The notes under the pieces were generated by a model that was given only the letters and a program-made list of their open reading frames with translations, had not been told where the DNA came from and searched no databases. A stretch of DNA of 7,196 nucleotides from Chloroflexota bacterium (GTDB lineage: Bacteria > Chloroflexota > Anaerolineae > Aggregatilineales > Phototrophicaceae). A program made the translations under genes and the position numbers. Each line of letters opens with the position of its first letter. The first letter of the stretch is position 1. Positions 1 through 7,091 of the stretch are shown one piece after another. The stretch spans positions 1 to 7,196 of the forward strand of contig JAADYY010000606.1 in NCBI GenBank assembly GCA_010092805.1. The letters are read 5' to 3'.

Positions 1-1193
1 GCGTCAAAATCGTGTGCCATTCGGGCGGCGACGGGTTCGAGATCAGCAGCGGTCAGCTTGGCAATGAACTCCGCTTTGGCTTTGTCTGGATCAGGGTGGA
101 AGCCGTAGCTTTCCAGAATCGGGTAGACCTCATCCCACTCGAGATGCCTGCTCATCCAGAAGGCGATCTTATCGAGATCGCCGAATTGCAGGCTATCTAA
201 TACCTTTTCACGGCTCAGCAAGAGACGATTTGCGGCACGGCGTGGCAGACTCACAATGCGCCGCCCACGTTCACGCATCCGGTTGGAGATTGCGTGCAAT
301 GCCGTCCGCGAGAACGGCCAGTAACGGACGGCTTTCCAGAAATAATAGTAATAAGTCTGATTTTTGTTAGGGTCTGTGCTGTTGGGATCAATGCGGCTGA
401 GGATATCCGCTGCACAGATGTAATGCATCCGGGCGTAGGCGCGACGCTTGTACGGCCAACTGTAAGCGCGGTTGCCTTTGAAAGATTTCTCAAACAGATA
501 CATATAGGCGTTGAGAATCTCTTCAGGATCGCGGGGGGTACCGCCGCTGTGAATCCGCACATACGTCAGCGGTTCTTGAATGGTTGCGAAGGCGTAGCGC
601 GTCGCGATCCGCACCCACAGATCAATGTCCTCAGCGAGGTGCATGTGCTCGTCGAACGGCTCAAGGGCGTCGAGGATGCTGCGGCGAAACATCACCGTTG
701 GCGTCGCAATTGTGCAGGCGATCAGCATCTCTTTGTGACCGCCGGGGTACTCGCGCGCCGGATGTGTATTCAGCGGCTGCAAATTTTCATCCACGCTGAT
801 GTACGCTGTGTACGTCATCGCCACATTGGGGTGATCTTCGAAGTAACTCACCTGCACCGCAAGTTTATTCGGCAAAAACAGATCATCGGAGTCGAGGAAA
901 GCGATGTAGCTGCCCCGCGCTAAGCGCATCCCATGATTGCGTGCCGCCGAGACACCGCTGTTGTCCTGCCGGATGTAACGGATCCGATCACTGTAAGCGG
1001 CCAACACCTCCGCTGTGTCATCGGTGGAGCCATCATCGACGACGATGATCTCAAAATCCTGATACGTCTGAGCCAGGACACTCTCAACAGCCTCACGCGC
1101 GAGCTGTGCGCGGTTGTATGTGGGGATGATGACACTGACAGTGGGCATCGCTTGGTCTACTTTCGTCCGTTGCATTTCATCGGGTGCGTTCAT
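1..1193 (-). CDS. Family 2 glycosyltransferase, C-terminus cut by window edge
   Basis: This is an open reading frame of 397 complete codons with no stop before the left edge, so the protein is partial at its C-terminus. It has a GT-A fold family 2 glycosyltransferase core: VIIPTYNR at about 21-28, the nucleotide-binding VDDGSTDDT at 52-60, the metal-binding DSDD at 101-104, and AEDIDLW (catalytic-base region) at 187-193. It should move a sugar from a nucleotide sugar to a growing glycan on the cytoplasmic side of the membrane; donor and acceptor cannot be read from the sequence. After the usual core of about 300 residues there is a tail of at least 95 residues, first basic (RRIVSLPRRAANR), then an acidic/aromatic part I do not recognise. 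The start is ATG at 1193, 19 bases after the stop of the preceding glycosyltransferase. In-frame ATGs at codons 7 and 16 are alternatives; codon 16 (MPTVSVIIPTYN) sits closest to the domain. No strong Shine-Dalgarno precedes any of them. It is the last visible gene of the run. Confidence 0.9.
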   Translation of the reverse strand, partial: MNAPDEMQRTKVDQAMPTVSVIIPTYNRAQLAREAVESVLAQTYQDFEIIVVDDGSTDDTAEVLAAYSDRIRYIRQDNSGVSAARNHGMRLARGSYIAFLDSDDLFLPNKLAVQVSYFEDHPNVAMTYTAYISVDENLQPLNTHPAREYPGGHKEMLIACTIATPTVMFRRSILDALEPFDEHMHLAEDIDLWVRIATRYAFATIQEPLTYVRIHSGGTPRDPEEILNAYMYLFEKSFKGNRAYSWPYKRRAYARMHYICAADILSRIDPNSTDPNKNQTYYYYFWKAVRYWPFSRTALHAISNRMRERGRRIVSLPRRAANRLLLSREKVLDSLQFGDLDKIAFWMSRHLEWDEVYPILESYGFHPDPDKAKAEFIAKLTAADLEPVAARMAHDFD

Positions 1194-1212
1194 CCCAGGC
1201 GCAACGACGCGC

Positions 1213-2157
1213 TCAGGCCGGGTTGGAACGGGCGCGCTGCCACATCGACTTGCCGAGGTTATACACGGGGTCGGGCAGCATCGTTTTGAGCATCAACGAC
1301 CAATCGCGCGGCAGCCCGTTCGGGTAGCTGTTGGGGTGCATCAGAATCGAACGCAGGAAATAATTCCGCGCTGCACCTCGGTCGGCCATCACCTGCACAG
1401 CGGCGATATAACTCGCCGCGCTGTAGGCTTCGGCGCGCACCCGCAGCATGGCCGGCGACAGATCCGGACGGGCAAAAAAATTGTCCATCATACGTATGTG
1501 CTCTTCGGCCATCAGCTTGCCTTTTTTGGCGTTGGATGCCGACCCCGCATGATGACGGTACTGTGCCAGCGTGCGCGGGATGCGCGCGAACGGCCCATGA
1601 ATGCCCAACCGCAGCCACAGATCAAAATCGCTGACGTAGCGGTACTGCGGGTCACGCATCCCTTCGCGCTCGAAGGCAGACTTCCGAATGAAGGTACCTG
1701 GCCCAGGGAAACAGTGGTGCCAGCGCAGCATATCGATGAAATCGTAATTGTAGGTGGTGAGCGTCTGGATGGGGTTCGACTGCGCATCGATCATCACCCA
1801 ATCGGGGTAGACGACCCGCAGTTCCGGGTCGGCTTGCAGCACGGTGACAGCAGCGGCGACCAACCCCGGTAGCACGGGATCATCGGAGCTGACGCTGGCG
1901 ACGATCTCGCCCTGTGCCATGCTCCACCCTTTGTTGACGGGTCGGGCCTCCCCCATATTCTCGTGGGATTCCCACTTGATGCGCCCCTCGTACTGCTTCA
2001 GCACCTCAACCGTGTGGTCAGACGATCCATCGTCGAGTACGATGTATTCGAGATTTGGATAATCCTGGTTGAGGATGCTGTCGATTGTTTCCGGCAGGTA
2101 ATCGGCCTGGTTGTAGGTCGGTGTGATGATGGTCACCAGCGGCTGGGAGTCGGTCAC
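1213..2157 (-). CDS. Family 2 glycosyltransferase
   Basis: A complete 314-residue protein, normal length for a stand-alone GT2 enzyme. Visible motifs are TIITPTYNQ (9-17), LDDGSSD (41-47), the DxD-equivalent SSDD (90-93), and VSDFDLWLRLG (175-185), which sits where many relatives have an ED-containing catalytic-base motif. YRHHAGSAS (200-208) is the usual post-catalytic loop. No membrane segment is evident, so it is probably a cytoplasmic or peripheral enzyme adding one sugar during repeat-unit or chain synthesis. Donor and linkage are not predictable. The start codon is GTG, which places the first strand right at the N-terminus and has the clearest Shine-Dalgarno of the run (AAAGAGG, 10 bases upstream). 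It begins 15 bases after the methyltransferase stop and is followed 19 bases later by another GT2 gene, so it is probably co-transcribed with both. The family call is firm; the specificity is unknown. Confidence 0.93.
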   Translation of the reverse strand: MTDSQPLVTIITPTYNQADYLPETIDSILNQDYPNLEYIVLDDGSSDHTVEVLKQYEGRIKWESHENMGEARPVNKGWSMAQGEIVASVSSDDPVLPGLVAAAVTVLQADPELRVVYPDWVMIDAQSNPIQTLTTYNYDFIDMLRWHHCFPGPGTFIRKSAFEREGMRDPQYRYVSDFDLWLRLGIHGPFARIPRTLAQYRHHAGSASNAKKGKLMAEEHIRMMDNFFARPDLSPAMLRVRAEAYSAASYIAAVQVMADRGAARNYFLRSILMHPNSYPNGLPRDWSLMLKTMLPDPVYNLGKSMWQRARSNPA

Positions 2158-2167
2158 GGGGTTTTTG

Positions 2168-2174
2168 CCTCTTT
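2168..2174 (-). promoter_or_regulatory. Ribosome binding site of the second glycosyltransferase
   Basis: On the minus strand AAAGAGG lies 10 bases before the GTG start at 2157 and overlaps the TAA stop of the upstream methyltransferase gene (2175-2173). It is the best Shine-Dalgarno match in the run and supports the GTG start. The overlap with the upstream stop suggests translational coupling. Confidence 0.6.
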
Positions 2175-3684
2175 ACAACGCGGGCCTGCGCAGCAAGCGC
2201 CGCAGCCATCGTTCGAAGCGAATAAACAAGGAACGCTCGAAGCGTTCTGTCTGCTGTACGAATTGAGCGTCGATCTGGGCATGCTGCTGGGCAAGTTGCT
2301 CGGCAAGCTGCTGACCAAACTGCTGCTGCACCGCCGTGAGCTGTTCGGCGGCGCGGGCTTGCTGAGTATCGAGTTCGTCAAGCCGCAACCCGACGGCAGC
2401 GTTGTGCTCAGCGAGCTGCGCTTGCTGGGATGCGCGCAGTTGCTCAAGCTGTTGGTTGAATTCAGCTTGCTGCGTCTGCATCTGCGCCTCCAAAGCAGCG
2501 AGGCGGGCGCTGGCCTGTTGCAGACCGTCCACAATGGCGGTTAGGCGATTGTCTAGGGCGGTTTGCCGCGCCACCACTTCGCCCTGTGTCTCGATCATCG
2601 TGCCAATATGCGCGCTGAGATCGTTCTGCTGACTGACAAACGCGCCCTGATTGTCGATGACCGCGCCAAGCCGTGTGCTTAGATCGTTTTGTTGCGCAAC
2701 CAAATCACCTTGATACTCAGTGATCTGGGCAAGGCTTGTGCTGAGACGGGTTTGCTGCTCAATGACTTCGCCCGCTTGGGCCTTGATTTCGTCGATCCAC
2801 GTCTCAACGGTGTTCTGGCGGGCCACGATCTCGATCTGTTGTGCGGTTGAAGTTGCCAACTGCTGCCCGACTTCAACACCATAGCGGTTGAGGCCTGCGA
2901 GTGACTCCGCGAGTTCATTCTTGCGGCCGGTCAGCGCCTCGAGTTTGTTCTCCAAAAACCGGAAATTACGAACATGGTCTGCGGTACCAAGCGCGTTCGG
3001 GATCTCCCAGACAGCCAACGGGAACACAAGGCCAAGTGCATCGATGTTCGGGAGACGGTCGCGGCTGGCGATGCACATGATCACGTTGGGGCGCTCTGGC
3101 TTGGATGCTGCATTGAACAACGCGCCTTCGGCATCCTGGTAAAGGATCTCTGCGTTTGCAAAACTGCTCAACATGCTTTCGTCAATGGTGTGCAGATGAT
3201 GGTGAGGGTTGTGATCGTCTTGTTCACCATACGGCACATCGAAGCACAGCCGCTCCCGCCAACGTGCCGCGCGCGCCACATCTAGCCCATTTGGGATGTG
3301 TTCGAGCACATTGCGCGAGACGATGTAATCAAATTCATTCATCGCCGCCACATATTCGACCGCCTCAGCGACTTGGTAGGTGATGTTCAGGCCAGCGTAA
3401 TGCTTGCGCGCGTATTCGATAGCTTCTGGCGAGTTATCGATGCCCGTGATCATTGCGCCGGGCAATGTCGCCAGAAACTTGCAGCCGTGCCCCACCCCAC
3501 AGCCAAGATCGAGGATGCGCGGCGCGCGCACATGCCCACGCTCCACATCCCGCACAATGATCGCGCGCCAGAAGGCATACGATGCGCGATGCCGCAGAAA
3601 TTCCCCCACGTCGTGCGTCACGCCGGGGATCAAGCGCTCGCCCGCGTTGTAGACGCGGGCCTCAAACTCGCTAAGCGTGCTCAT
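2173..3684 (-). CDS. SAM methyltransferase fused to long coiled coil; possible WbdD-like chain terminator
   Basis: A 503-residue protein in three parts. Residues 1-210 are a class I S-adenosylmethionine methyltransferase: ILDLGCGVGHG (57-67, motif I), GIDNSPEAIEYAR (81-93, acidic residue binding the ribose) and FDYIVSRNVLEHIPN (118-132). Residues about 241-480 are a long heptad-patterned, glutamine-rich coiled coil with tandem 21-residue units. Residues 482-503 form a basic, aromatic, amphipathic tail (FIRFERWLRRLLRR) that could bind membrane. The gene overlaps the upstream wzt-like gene by 14 bases. Known comparison: E. coli O8/O9a WbdD, encoded next to wzt, methylates (O9a: phosphorylates and methylates) the glycan end, and its coiled coil sets chain length. 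By analogy I infer a capping enzyme and ruler for the exported glycan. There is no room for a kinase domain between 210 and 240. Alternatives: methylation of a sugar nucleotide or an internal sugar, with the coiled coil only as a scaffold. Confidence 0.88.
   Translation of the reverse strand: MSTLSEFEARVYNAGERLIPGVTHDVGEFLRHRASYAFWRAIIVRDVERGHVRAPRILDLGCGVGHGCKFLATLPGAMITGIDNSPEAIEYARKHYAGLNITYQVAEAVEYVAAMNEFDYIVSRNVLEHIPNGLDVARAARWRERLCFDVPYGEQDDHNPHHHLHTIDESMLSSFANAEILYQDAEGALFNAASKPERPNVIMCIASRDRLPNIDALGLVFPLAVWEIPNALGTADHVRNFRFLENKLEALTGRKNELAESLAGLNRYGVEVGQQLATSTAQQIEIVARQNTVETWIDEIKAQAGEVIEQQTRLSTSLAQITEYQGDLVAQQNDLSTRLGAVIDNQGAFVSQQNDLSAHIGTMIETQGEVVARQTALDNRLTAIVDGLQQASARLAALEAQMQTQQAEFNQQLEQLRASQQAQLAEHNAAVGLRLDELDTQQARAAEQLTAVQQQFGQQLAEQLAQQHAQIDAQFVQQTERFERSLFIRFERWLRRLLRRPAL
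2506..2883 (-). repeat. Six degenerate 63-base (21-residue) tandem repeats in the coiled-coil region
   Basis: Within the methyltransferase-coiled-coil gene, residues 268-393 divide without gaps into six 21-residue units, each three heptads long. The four best (residues 310-393) share the pattern QQxxLSxxLxxIxxxQGxxVA; units 3 and 4 begin QQNDLSTRLG and QQNDLSAHIG. The 289-309 unit is weaker (RQNTVETWID...GEVIE) and 268-288 is marginal. At DNA level the register is kept too: GCCCTG on the plus strand occurs at 2581 and 2644, exactly 63 bases apart, with shared bases following. This points to growth by in-frame duplication followed by divergence. Confidence 0.75.
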
Positions 3685-4972
3685 GGCTGGGCGCTTCGAC
3701 CCCGTTGGCGCTGCCGTTCAAGTAATTCCAGCCATCCGGCTTGTAAATTGCGCTGGGCCAGGCGACCCCGTGCCGACTCAGGCGTGACATGGGTTCGGCA
3801 CGGCTGAATTTCAGCCGCGCCTCTGGGAAGTGCTCGGCGTAATCGAAGCCTGGCTCCCAAAACCCGAACGCGACTTTATATTCGCCTGGACGGAACAGAT
3901 ACGACGGAATGACCAGGCTGACGGTGTGTGTACCGAGCTGTCGTTTGCGCGGGTCGCTGAGGTAGTCGTTGTTGGAATAGTAGATCGAGATGTCGCGCGA
4001 GTCGAACACCTCGACGCACAACAGCAAGTTATCGAGCTGTTGCTTCGCGTGATAGGTGCATTTGAACAGCATACCCTCCTCGCCATCCGGCAGATAGATC
4101 GGCTCGATGGCGGCGTTGGTGATCTGCACGCGGATGCTTGGATCTTCTGGGATGTGAACTTCTGTCACCGGCGCGGCGATCTCGCCGAGGTAGAAATCGA
4201 CGACCTCGTCGGGTGTGCCCTGCATCTTGAGATAACCGTTTTCCAGCAGAATCACACGGTTGCACAACGCTTTGATCGCGCCGGGGAAGTGGCTCACAAA
4301 CAAGATCGTGCGGCCTTCGTTAGTTGTCACATCGTCCATTTTGGCGAGGCACTTCTGCTGGAAAGACGCATCGCCGACGGCCAGCACCTCGTCGATGAGC
4401 AGGATTTCGGTTTCCAGGTGCGCGGCAACGGCGAACGCCAGGCGCATGTACATCCCACTCGAATAGAACTTAACTGGCGTATCGATGAACTGCTCGACTT
4501 CCGCGAACGCGACGATCTCGTCAAATTTGCGGATGATCTCCTGGCGGCCCATGCCCAGCACCGCACCGTTGAGGAAGATATTGGAGCGGCCCGTCAATTC
4601 CGGGTGAAAACCCGTGCCCACCTCAAGCAGCGAGCCGACCCGCCCGTGAATCCGCGCTACGCCCGTCGACGGCGGTGTGATGCGCGAGAGGATTTTCAGC
4701 AGCGTCGATTTGCCCGCGCCGTTGTGCCCAATAACCCCCAGCACTTCACCCTGCTTGACACGGAAGTTGATGTCCTGGAGCGCCCAGAAGGGTTCTTCCA
4801 GGCTGATAGCGCGGCCTGCCCCCCCCTCGCCTCTGAACAATCGCTTGATCCGCTCAATGGGCGCGGTCGCTGTCTGTTTCAGGGCCGTCCGCAGGCTGGT
4901 TTGTTCGGCCTGGCTCGCACCGATGTAGAACATTTTCGAGAGGTTCTCGACCTCGATCACAACATCGCTCAT
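3671..4972 (-). CDS. wzt: Polysaccharide ABC exporter ATPase, Wzt type, with C-terminal extension
   Basis: This 433-residue protein is the nucleotide-binding subunit of an ABC-2 polysaccharide exporter and powers flipping of a lipid-linked glycan. Residues 1-260 are the ATPase: Walker A GHNGAGKST (82-90), the Wzt-type Q-loop region EVGTGFHPELTG (117-128), a degenerate signature YSSGMYMRLAF (170-180) typical of Wzt/KpsT/TagH, Walker B ILLIDEVLAVGD (190-201) and the switch histidine in FVSHFP (225-230). An insertion at about 17-60 precedes the Walker A strand, as is common in this family. Residues about 270-433 form an extra domain rich in beta-type sequence. It matches in length and place the glycan-binding domain of E. 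coli O8/O9a Wzt, which reads the capped chain end; short Wzt forms lack it. The ATG start overlaps the permease stop by one base (TGATG), indicating coupled translation. Function is confident; glycan recognition by the C-terminal part is inferred. Confidence 0.93.
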   Translation of the reverse strand: MSDVVIEVENLSKMFYIGASQAEQTSLRTALKQTATAPIERIKRLFRGEGGAGRAISLEEPFWALQDINFRVKQGEVLGVIGHNGAGKSTLLKILSRITPPSTGVARIHGRVGSLLEVGTGFHPELTGRSNIFLNGAVLGMGRQEIIRKFDEIVAFAEVEQFIDTPVKFYSSGMYMRLAFAVAAHLETEILLIDEVLAVGDASFQQKCLAKMDDVTTNEGRTILFVSHFPGAIKALCNRVILLENGYLKMQGTPDEVVDFYLGEIAAPVTEVHIPEDPSIRVQITNAAIEPIYLPDGEEGMLFKCTYHAKQQLDNLLLCVEVFDSRDISIYYSNNDYLSDPRKRQLGTHTVSLVIPSYLFRPGEYKVAFGFWEPGFDYAEHFPEARLKFSRAEPMSRLSRHGVAWPSAIYKPDGWNYLNGSANGVEAPSHEHA

Positions 4973-5838
4973 CAGACCAAATCCACGAATGTTTTCTCGG
5001 CGCGTTGGAAATAGAGTATCCCGCCAACGATGAACACCACCGCGCTGATCGACGAAATCAGCAGCAAATGCAGCGGCGGCATGGCGATGTCACCGATGAT
5101 GGCCCAGCGAAACATCTCGACGACCCCGGTCATGGGGAAGATGCTGATGAACGTTCGCCACGTTTCGCCCAACAGATCAGCGGGGTAGAGAATCGGTGTG
5201 AGCCAGAACAGGATTTGCAGCAGCAACGGGATCGCCATGTTGACATCGCGGTACTGCGCGTTGAGCGCGGACAGCCACAGCGCCCAGCCGAAGGTCGTTG
5301 CGACCAGCAACATCAGCACAATCGGCAGCAGCAGGTAATTCAGCGTGGGCGGATAGCCGTAAATCAGCGCGAAGATCACTGCCAGCACGAACGCCGGGAT
5401 CAAGTCCGCCAATCCGCTGATGATCGAAGAAAAGGGAAGCAGGATGCGCGGAAAGTAAACTTTTCGAATCAGGCCGCCGTTGCCGATGATGCTTGAAGCG
5501 GCGCGTGCCACCCCATTACCGAAGAAATTCCAGCCCAGCAGTGCCACGAAGATCGACAGCGGGAACGGCACATCGCCGGTCGTGGGCACCTGGAGCAGCG
5601 TATCGAACACAAAGGTGTAAATCGCCATCATGATCAACGGCTGGAGCACGGCCCAGGGCGCGCCAATGATGGTTTGTTTGTAGAGCACGCGAATATCGCG
5701 CCAGGTGAGCGTGTAGAACAGCTCACGGTAGTTGTATAGATCGCGCAGGCTGGGCCATTCTAAACGCCCCGGCGGCGTGATCTCGATGTATGTCGTCGAG
5801 CTTGACTGGGGTTTGGTTATTTCTGCCATAGATGTCAC
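4972..5838 (-). CDS. wzm: Polysaccharide ABC exporter permease, Wzm type
   Basis: A 288-residue ABC-2 family membrane protein, the channel half of a Wzm-Wzt exporter that moves lipid-linked polysaccharide across the cytoplasmic membrane. About six hydrophobic segments are visible (roughly residues 60-80, 93-112, 135-160, 168-190, 202-218 and 257-276). Family hallmarks are the amphipathic coupling stretch WRDIRVLYKQTIIGAPWAVL (46-65), GLIRKVYFPRILLPF (122-136), and ALNAQYRDV with FWLTPILYP (191-219). The short cytoplasmic N-terminus has no signal peptide, as expected. The longest start is GTG at 5838; an in-frame ATG at 5829 (MAEITK) is an equally possible start, and neither has a clear Shine-Dalgarno. 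The gene follows a 138-base gap, so it may open a transcription unit, and it ends overlapping the ATPase start. The related teichoic-acid exporter TagG is the main alternative, but the partner's Wzt-like extension favours Wzm. Confidence 0.93.
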   Translation of the reverse strand: MTSMAEITKPQSSSTTYIEITPPGRLEWPSLRDLYNYRELFYTLTWRDIRVLYKQTIIGAPWAVLQPLIMMAIYTFVFDTLLQVPTTGDVPFPLSIFVALLGWNFFGNGVARAASSIIGNGGLIRKVYFPRILLPFSSIISGLADLIPAFVLAVIFALIYGYPPTLNYLLLPIVLMLLVATTFGWALWLSALNAQYRDVNMAIPLLLQILFWLTPILYPADLLGETWRTFISIFPMTGVVEMFRWAIIGDIAMPPLHLLLISSISAVVFIVGGILYFQRAEKTFVDLV

Positions 5839-5865
5839 AAGCGGCTGTGTGCCAACGCCTCATTT

Positions 5866-5894
5866 CGTATAACGCACAACGCGCGCAAGTTTAA
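5866..5894 (-). promoter_or_regulatory. Weak candidate promoter ahead of the exporter operon
   Basis: Read on the minus strand, TTAAAC (5894-5889) and TATACG (5871-5866) are separated by 17 bases and lie 28 bases before the permease GTG. The -10 matches 4 of 6 consensus bases and the -35 only 3. Its position in the one sizeable gap of the cluster (5839-5976) is the main argument. A second option in the same gap is an extended -10 (TGC-TAGAAT, 5926-5918) without a recognisable -35. I see no terminator hairpin in this gap, so readthrough from the upstream glycosyltransferase is also possible. Confidence 0.28.
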
Positions 5895-5976
5895 CACAAA
5901 ATCAGCGGCGCGCGGTTATTCTAGCATAGGCTTGGATCAGAATGTAGATTGGGGCTGCCGCAACCTGAACGACAGC

Positions 5977-6927
5977 TCAGCGGTGCAGCTTGCGCAGATG
6001 CAGCACCTGGCGGGCGAGCCGATTGCGCCGAAAGTCGGGCAGCGCCCACCCGAACAGACTCAACAGCGCCAACAGCCCATACGGCGGCAGATAGTCCGGG
6101 GCAGTCGTGATGGCGCGGCGATAGTAGTGACGCGCGGTCGCCAACGCATTGAGCCGGATATGCCAGGTGGCATGTCGTTGATAGATCCGCGCCTGCGCTT
6201 TGGGCGCGAGCCGCTGGAACGCGGGCAGTGCAAACACCCGCCGCTGCACCGCGATCCCGCCTTCGGCCAGTTGGTCGCGGCTGTTGGCTGAGGTCATCCC
6301 CCTGTGGACGCGATAATAGGCCAGCGGCGCATCGAGATAGCCGAAATGATGATCTGCCGCAATCCGAATCCAGAAATCCCAATCTTCGGCAATCGATAAC
6401 GCCTCATCGAACAAGTCCGGGCGATCCAAGCAGGCGCGCCGGCACATGAAAGCGTTGATCTGCGCCAAGTTGCTGTGTGCGATGGCCGCGAACACATCCC
6501 CTGAGGGGCGCTGCGGGTTGATTTTGCTCAGTGCGCCCAGGATCTCGCCGGACTCGTCAACGGCACGCATATCCGTGTAGACCACATCCACATCGGGGTG
6601 TGTCTCCAGATACGCCGCCCGTTGCGCGATGCTCTCCGGCGGCAGCAGATCGTCATCGTCGAGAAACGCGATCAAATCACCTTGCGCAGCGCGGATTCCG
6701 GCGTTGCGGGCGTGCGACCGCCCGTTGTTGCCCTGGTGAATCGCGGTCACCGCCGGTGCATAGCGCGCCAGCACATCAGCGGTTTGATCGGTCGAACCGT
6801 CGTTGACGACGATGATCTCATCCGGCACCCGCGATTGGCTCAGCACGCTGTCGAGGGCGGCGGCCAGCAGCCCAGCACGATTGTATGTGGGGATGATCAG
6901 CGAGACAGCGTGTGTTTGATGGCTCAA
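5977..6927 (-). CDS. Family 2 glycosyltransferase
   Basis: A complete 316-residue GT2 enzyme. Motifs are SLIIPTYNR (9-17), VNDGSTDQT (41-49), the DxD-type metal site LDDDD (89-93) and the catalytic-base region AEDWDFWIR (180-188), followed by YYRVHRGMTS (204-213). The last 90 residues are basic and helix-rich (for example ARHYYRRAITTAPDYLPPYG) and might sit against the membrane, but contain no clear transmembrane helix. It closely resembles the two other glycosyltransferases in the window in its N-terminal half and presumably adds a sugar to the same glycan. The start is TTG at 6927, with GAGG 11 bases upstream; the domain begins within eight residues of it and no closer in-frame start exists. 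It lies 138 bases upstream of the exporter genes on the same strand, so it may or may not share their transcript. Substrate unknown. Confidence 0.92.
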   Translation of the reverse strand: MSHQTHAVSLIIPTYNRAGLLAAALDSVLSQSRVPDEIIVVNDGSTDQTADVLARYAPAVTAIHQGNNGRSHARNAGIRAAQGDLIAFLDDDDLLPPESIAQRAAYLETHPDVDVVYTDMRAVDESGEILGALSKINPQRPSGDVFAAIAHSNLAQINAFMCRRACLDRPDLFDEALSIAEDWDFWIRIAADHHFGYLDAPLAYYRVHRGMTSANSRDQLAEGGIAVQRRVFALPAFQRLAPKAQARIYQRHATWHIRLNALATARHYYRRAITTAPDYLPPYGLLALLSLFGWALPDFRRNRLARQVLHLRKLHR

Positions 6928-7073
6928 AGTGCTGCAATCCTCGATCTTTCTCGCCTGAATGCGGCGTCACATGGGGCGAAGCATAGATCGGCAGCGGAGA
7001 ATTGGCAATGGATGCGTTATCATCGGGAGTGAGGTGCTCGAAAACAGAGAGGGGATAGTTGTCACCGCAGACA

Positions 7074-7091
7074 CTGTGACAAAATTCACAG
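7074..7091. promoter_or_regulatory. CRP/FNR-type operator-like palindrome
   Basis: The sequence CTGTGA-CAAAAT-TCACAG is a perfect inverted repeat with 6-base arms and a 6-base centre. It contains the full TGTGA-N6-TCACA consensus bound by CRP-family regulators. It lies 147 bases before the glycosyltransferase start, in AT-rich DNA between that gene and a possible divergent gene. A further GTCAC half-site (7061-7065) forms a second inverted repeat with GTGAC at 7076-7080. Binding by a CRP/FNR-family protein is inferred from the motif alone. Confidence 0.4.

Noticed and set aside
294..923. 209-residue open frame on the plus strand
   Set aside because: It is antisense to the left-edge glycosyltransferase, which carries complete GT2 motifs on the minus strand. 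The plus-strand product is Arg/His-rich with no recognisable domain.
1114..1872. 252-residue open frame on the plus strand
   Set aside because: It spans parts of two well-supported minus-strand glycosyltransferase genes and the gap between them; its translation has no recognisable feature.
2980..3055. Possible kinase domain as in the O9a WbdD enzyme
   Set aside because: The methyltransferase fold ends near residue 210 and coiled coil begins near 240. About 30 residues are too few for a kinase, and no kinase motif is visible.
3830..5014. 394-residue open frame on the plus strand
   Set aside because: It runs antisense across almost the whole Wzt gene, whose Walker and signature motifs are unambiguous. 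The plus-strand translation shows no domain or sensible start signal; long antisense frames are common opposite GC-rich genes.
5839..5976. Terminator or small gene between the glycosyltransferase and the permease
   Set aside because: No stem followed by a T-run and no open frame with a ribosome binding site could be found in these 138 bases; short GC-rich self-complementary pieces such as GCGCGC are not enough.
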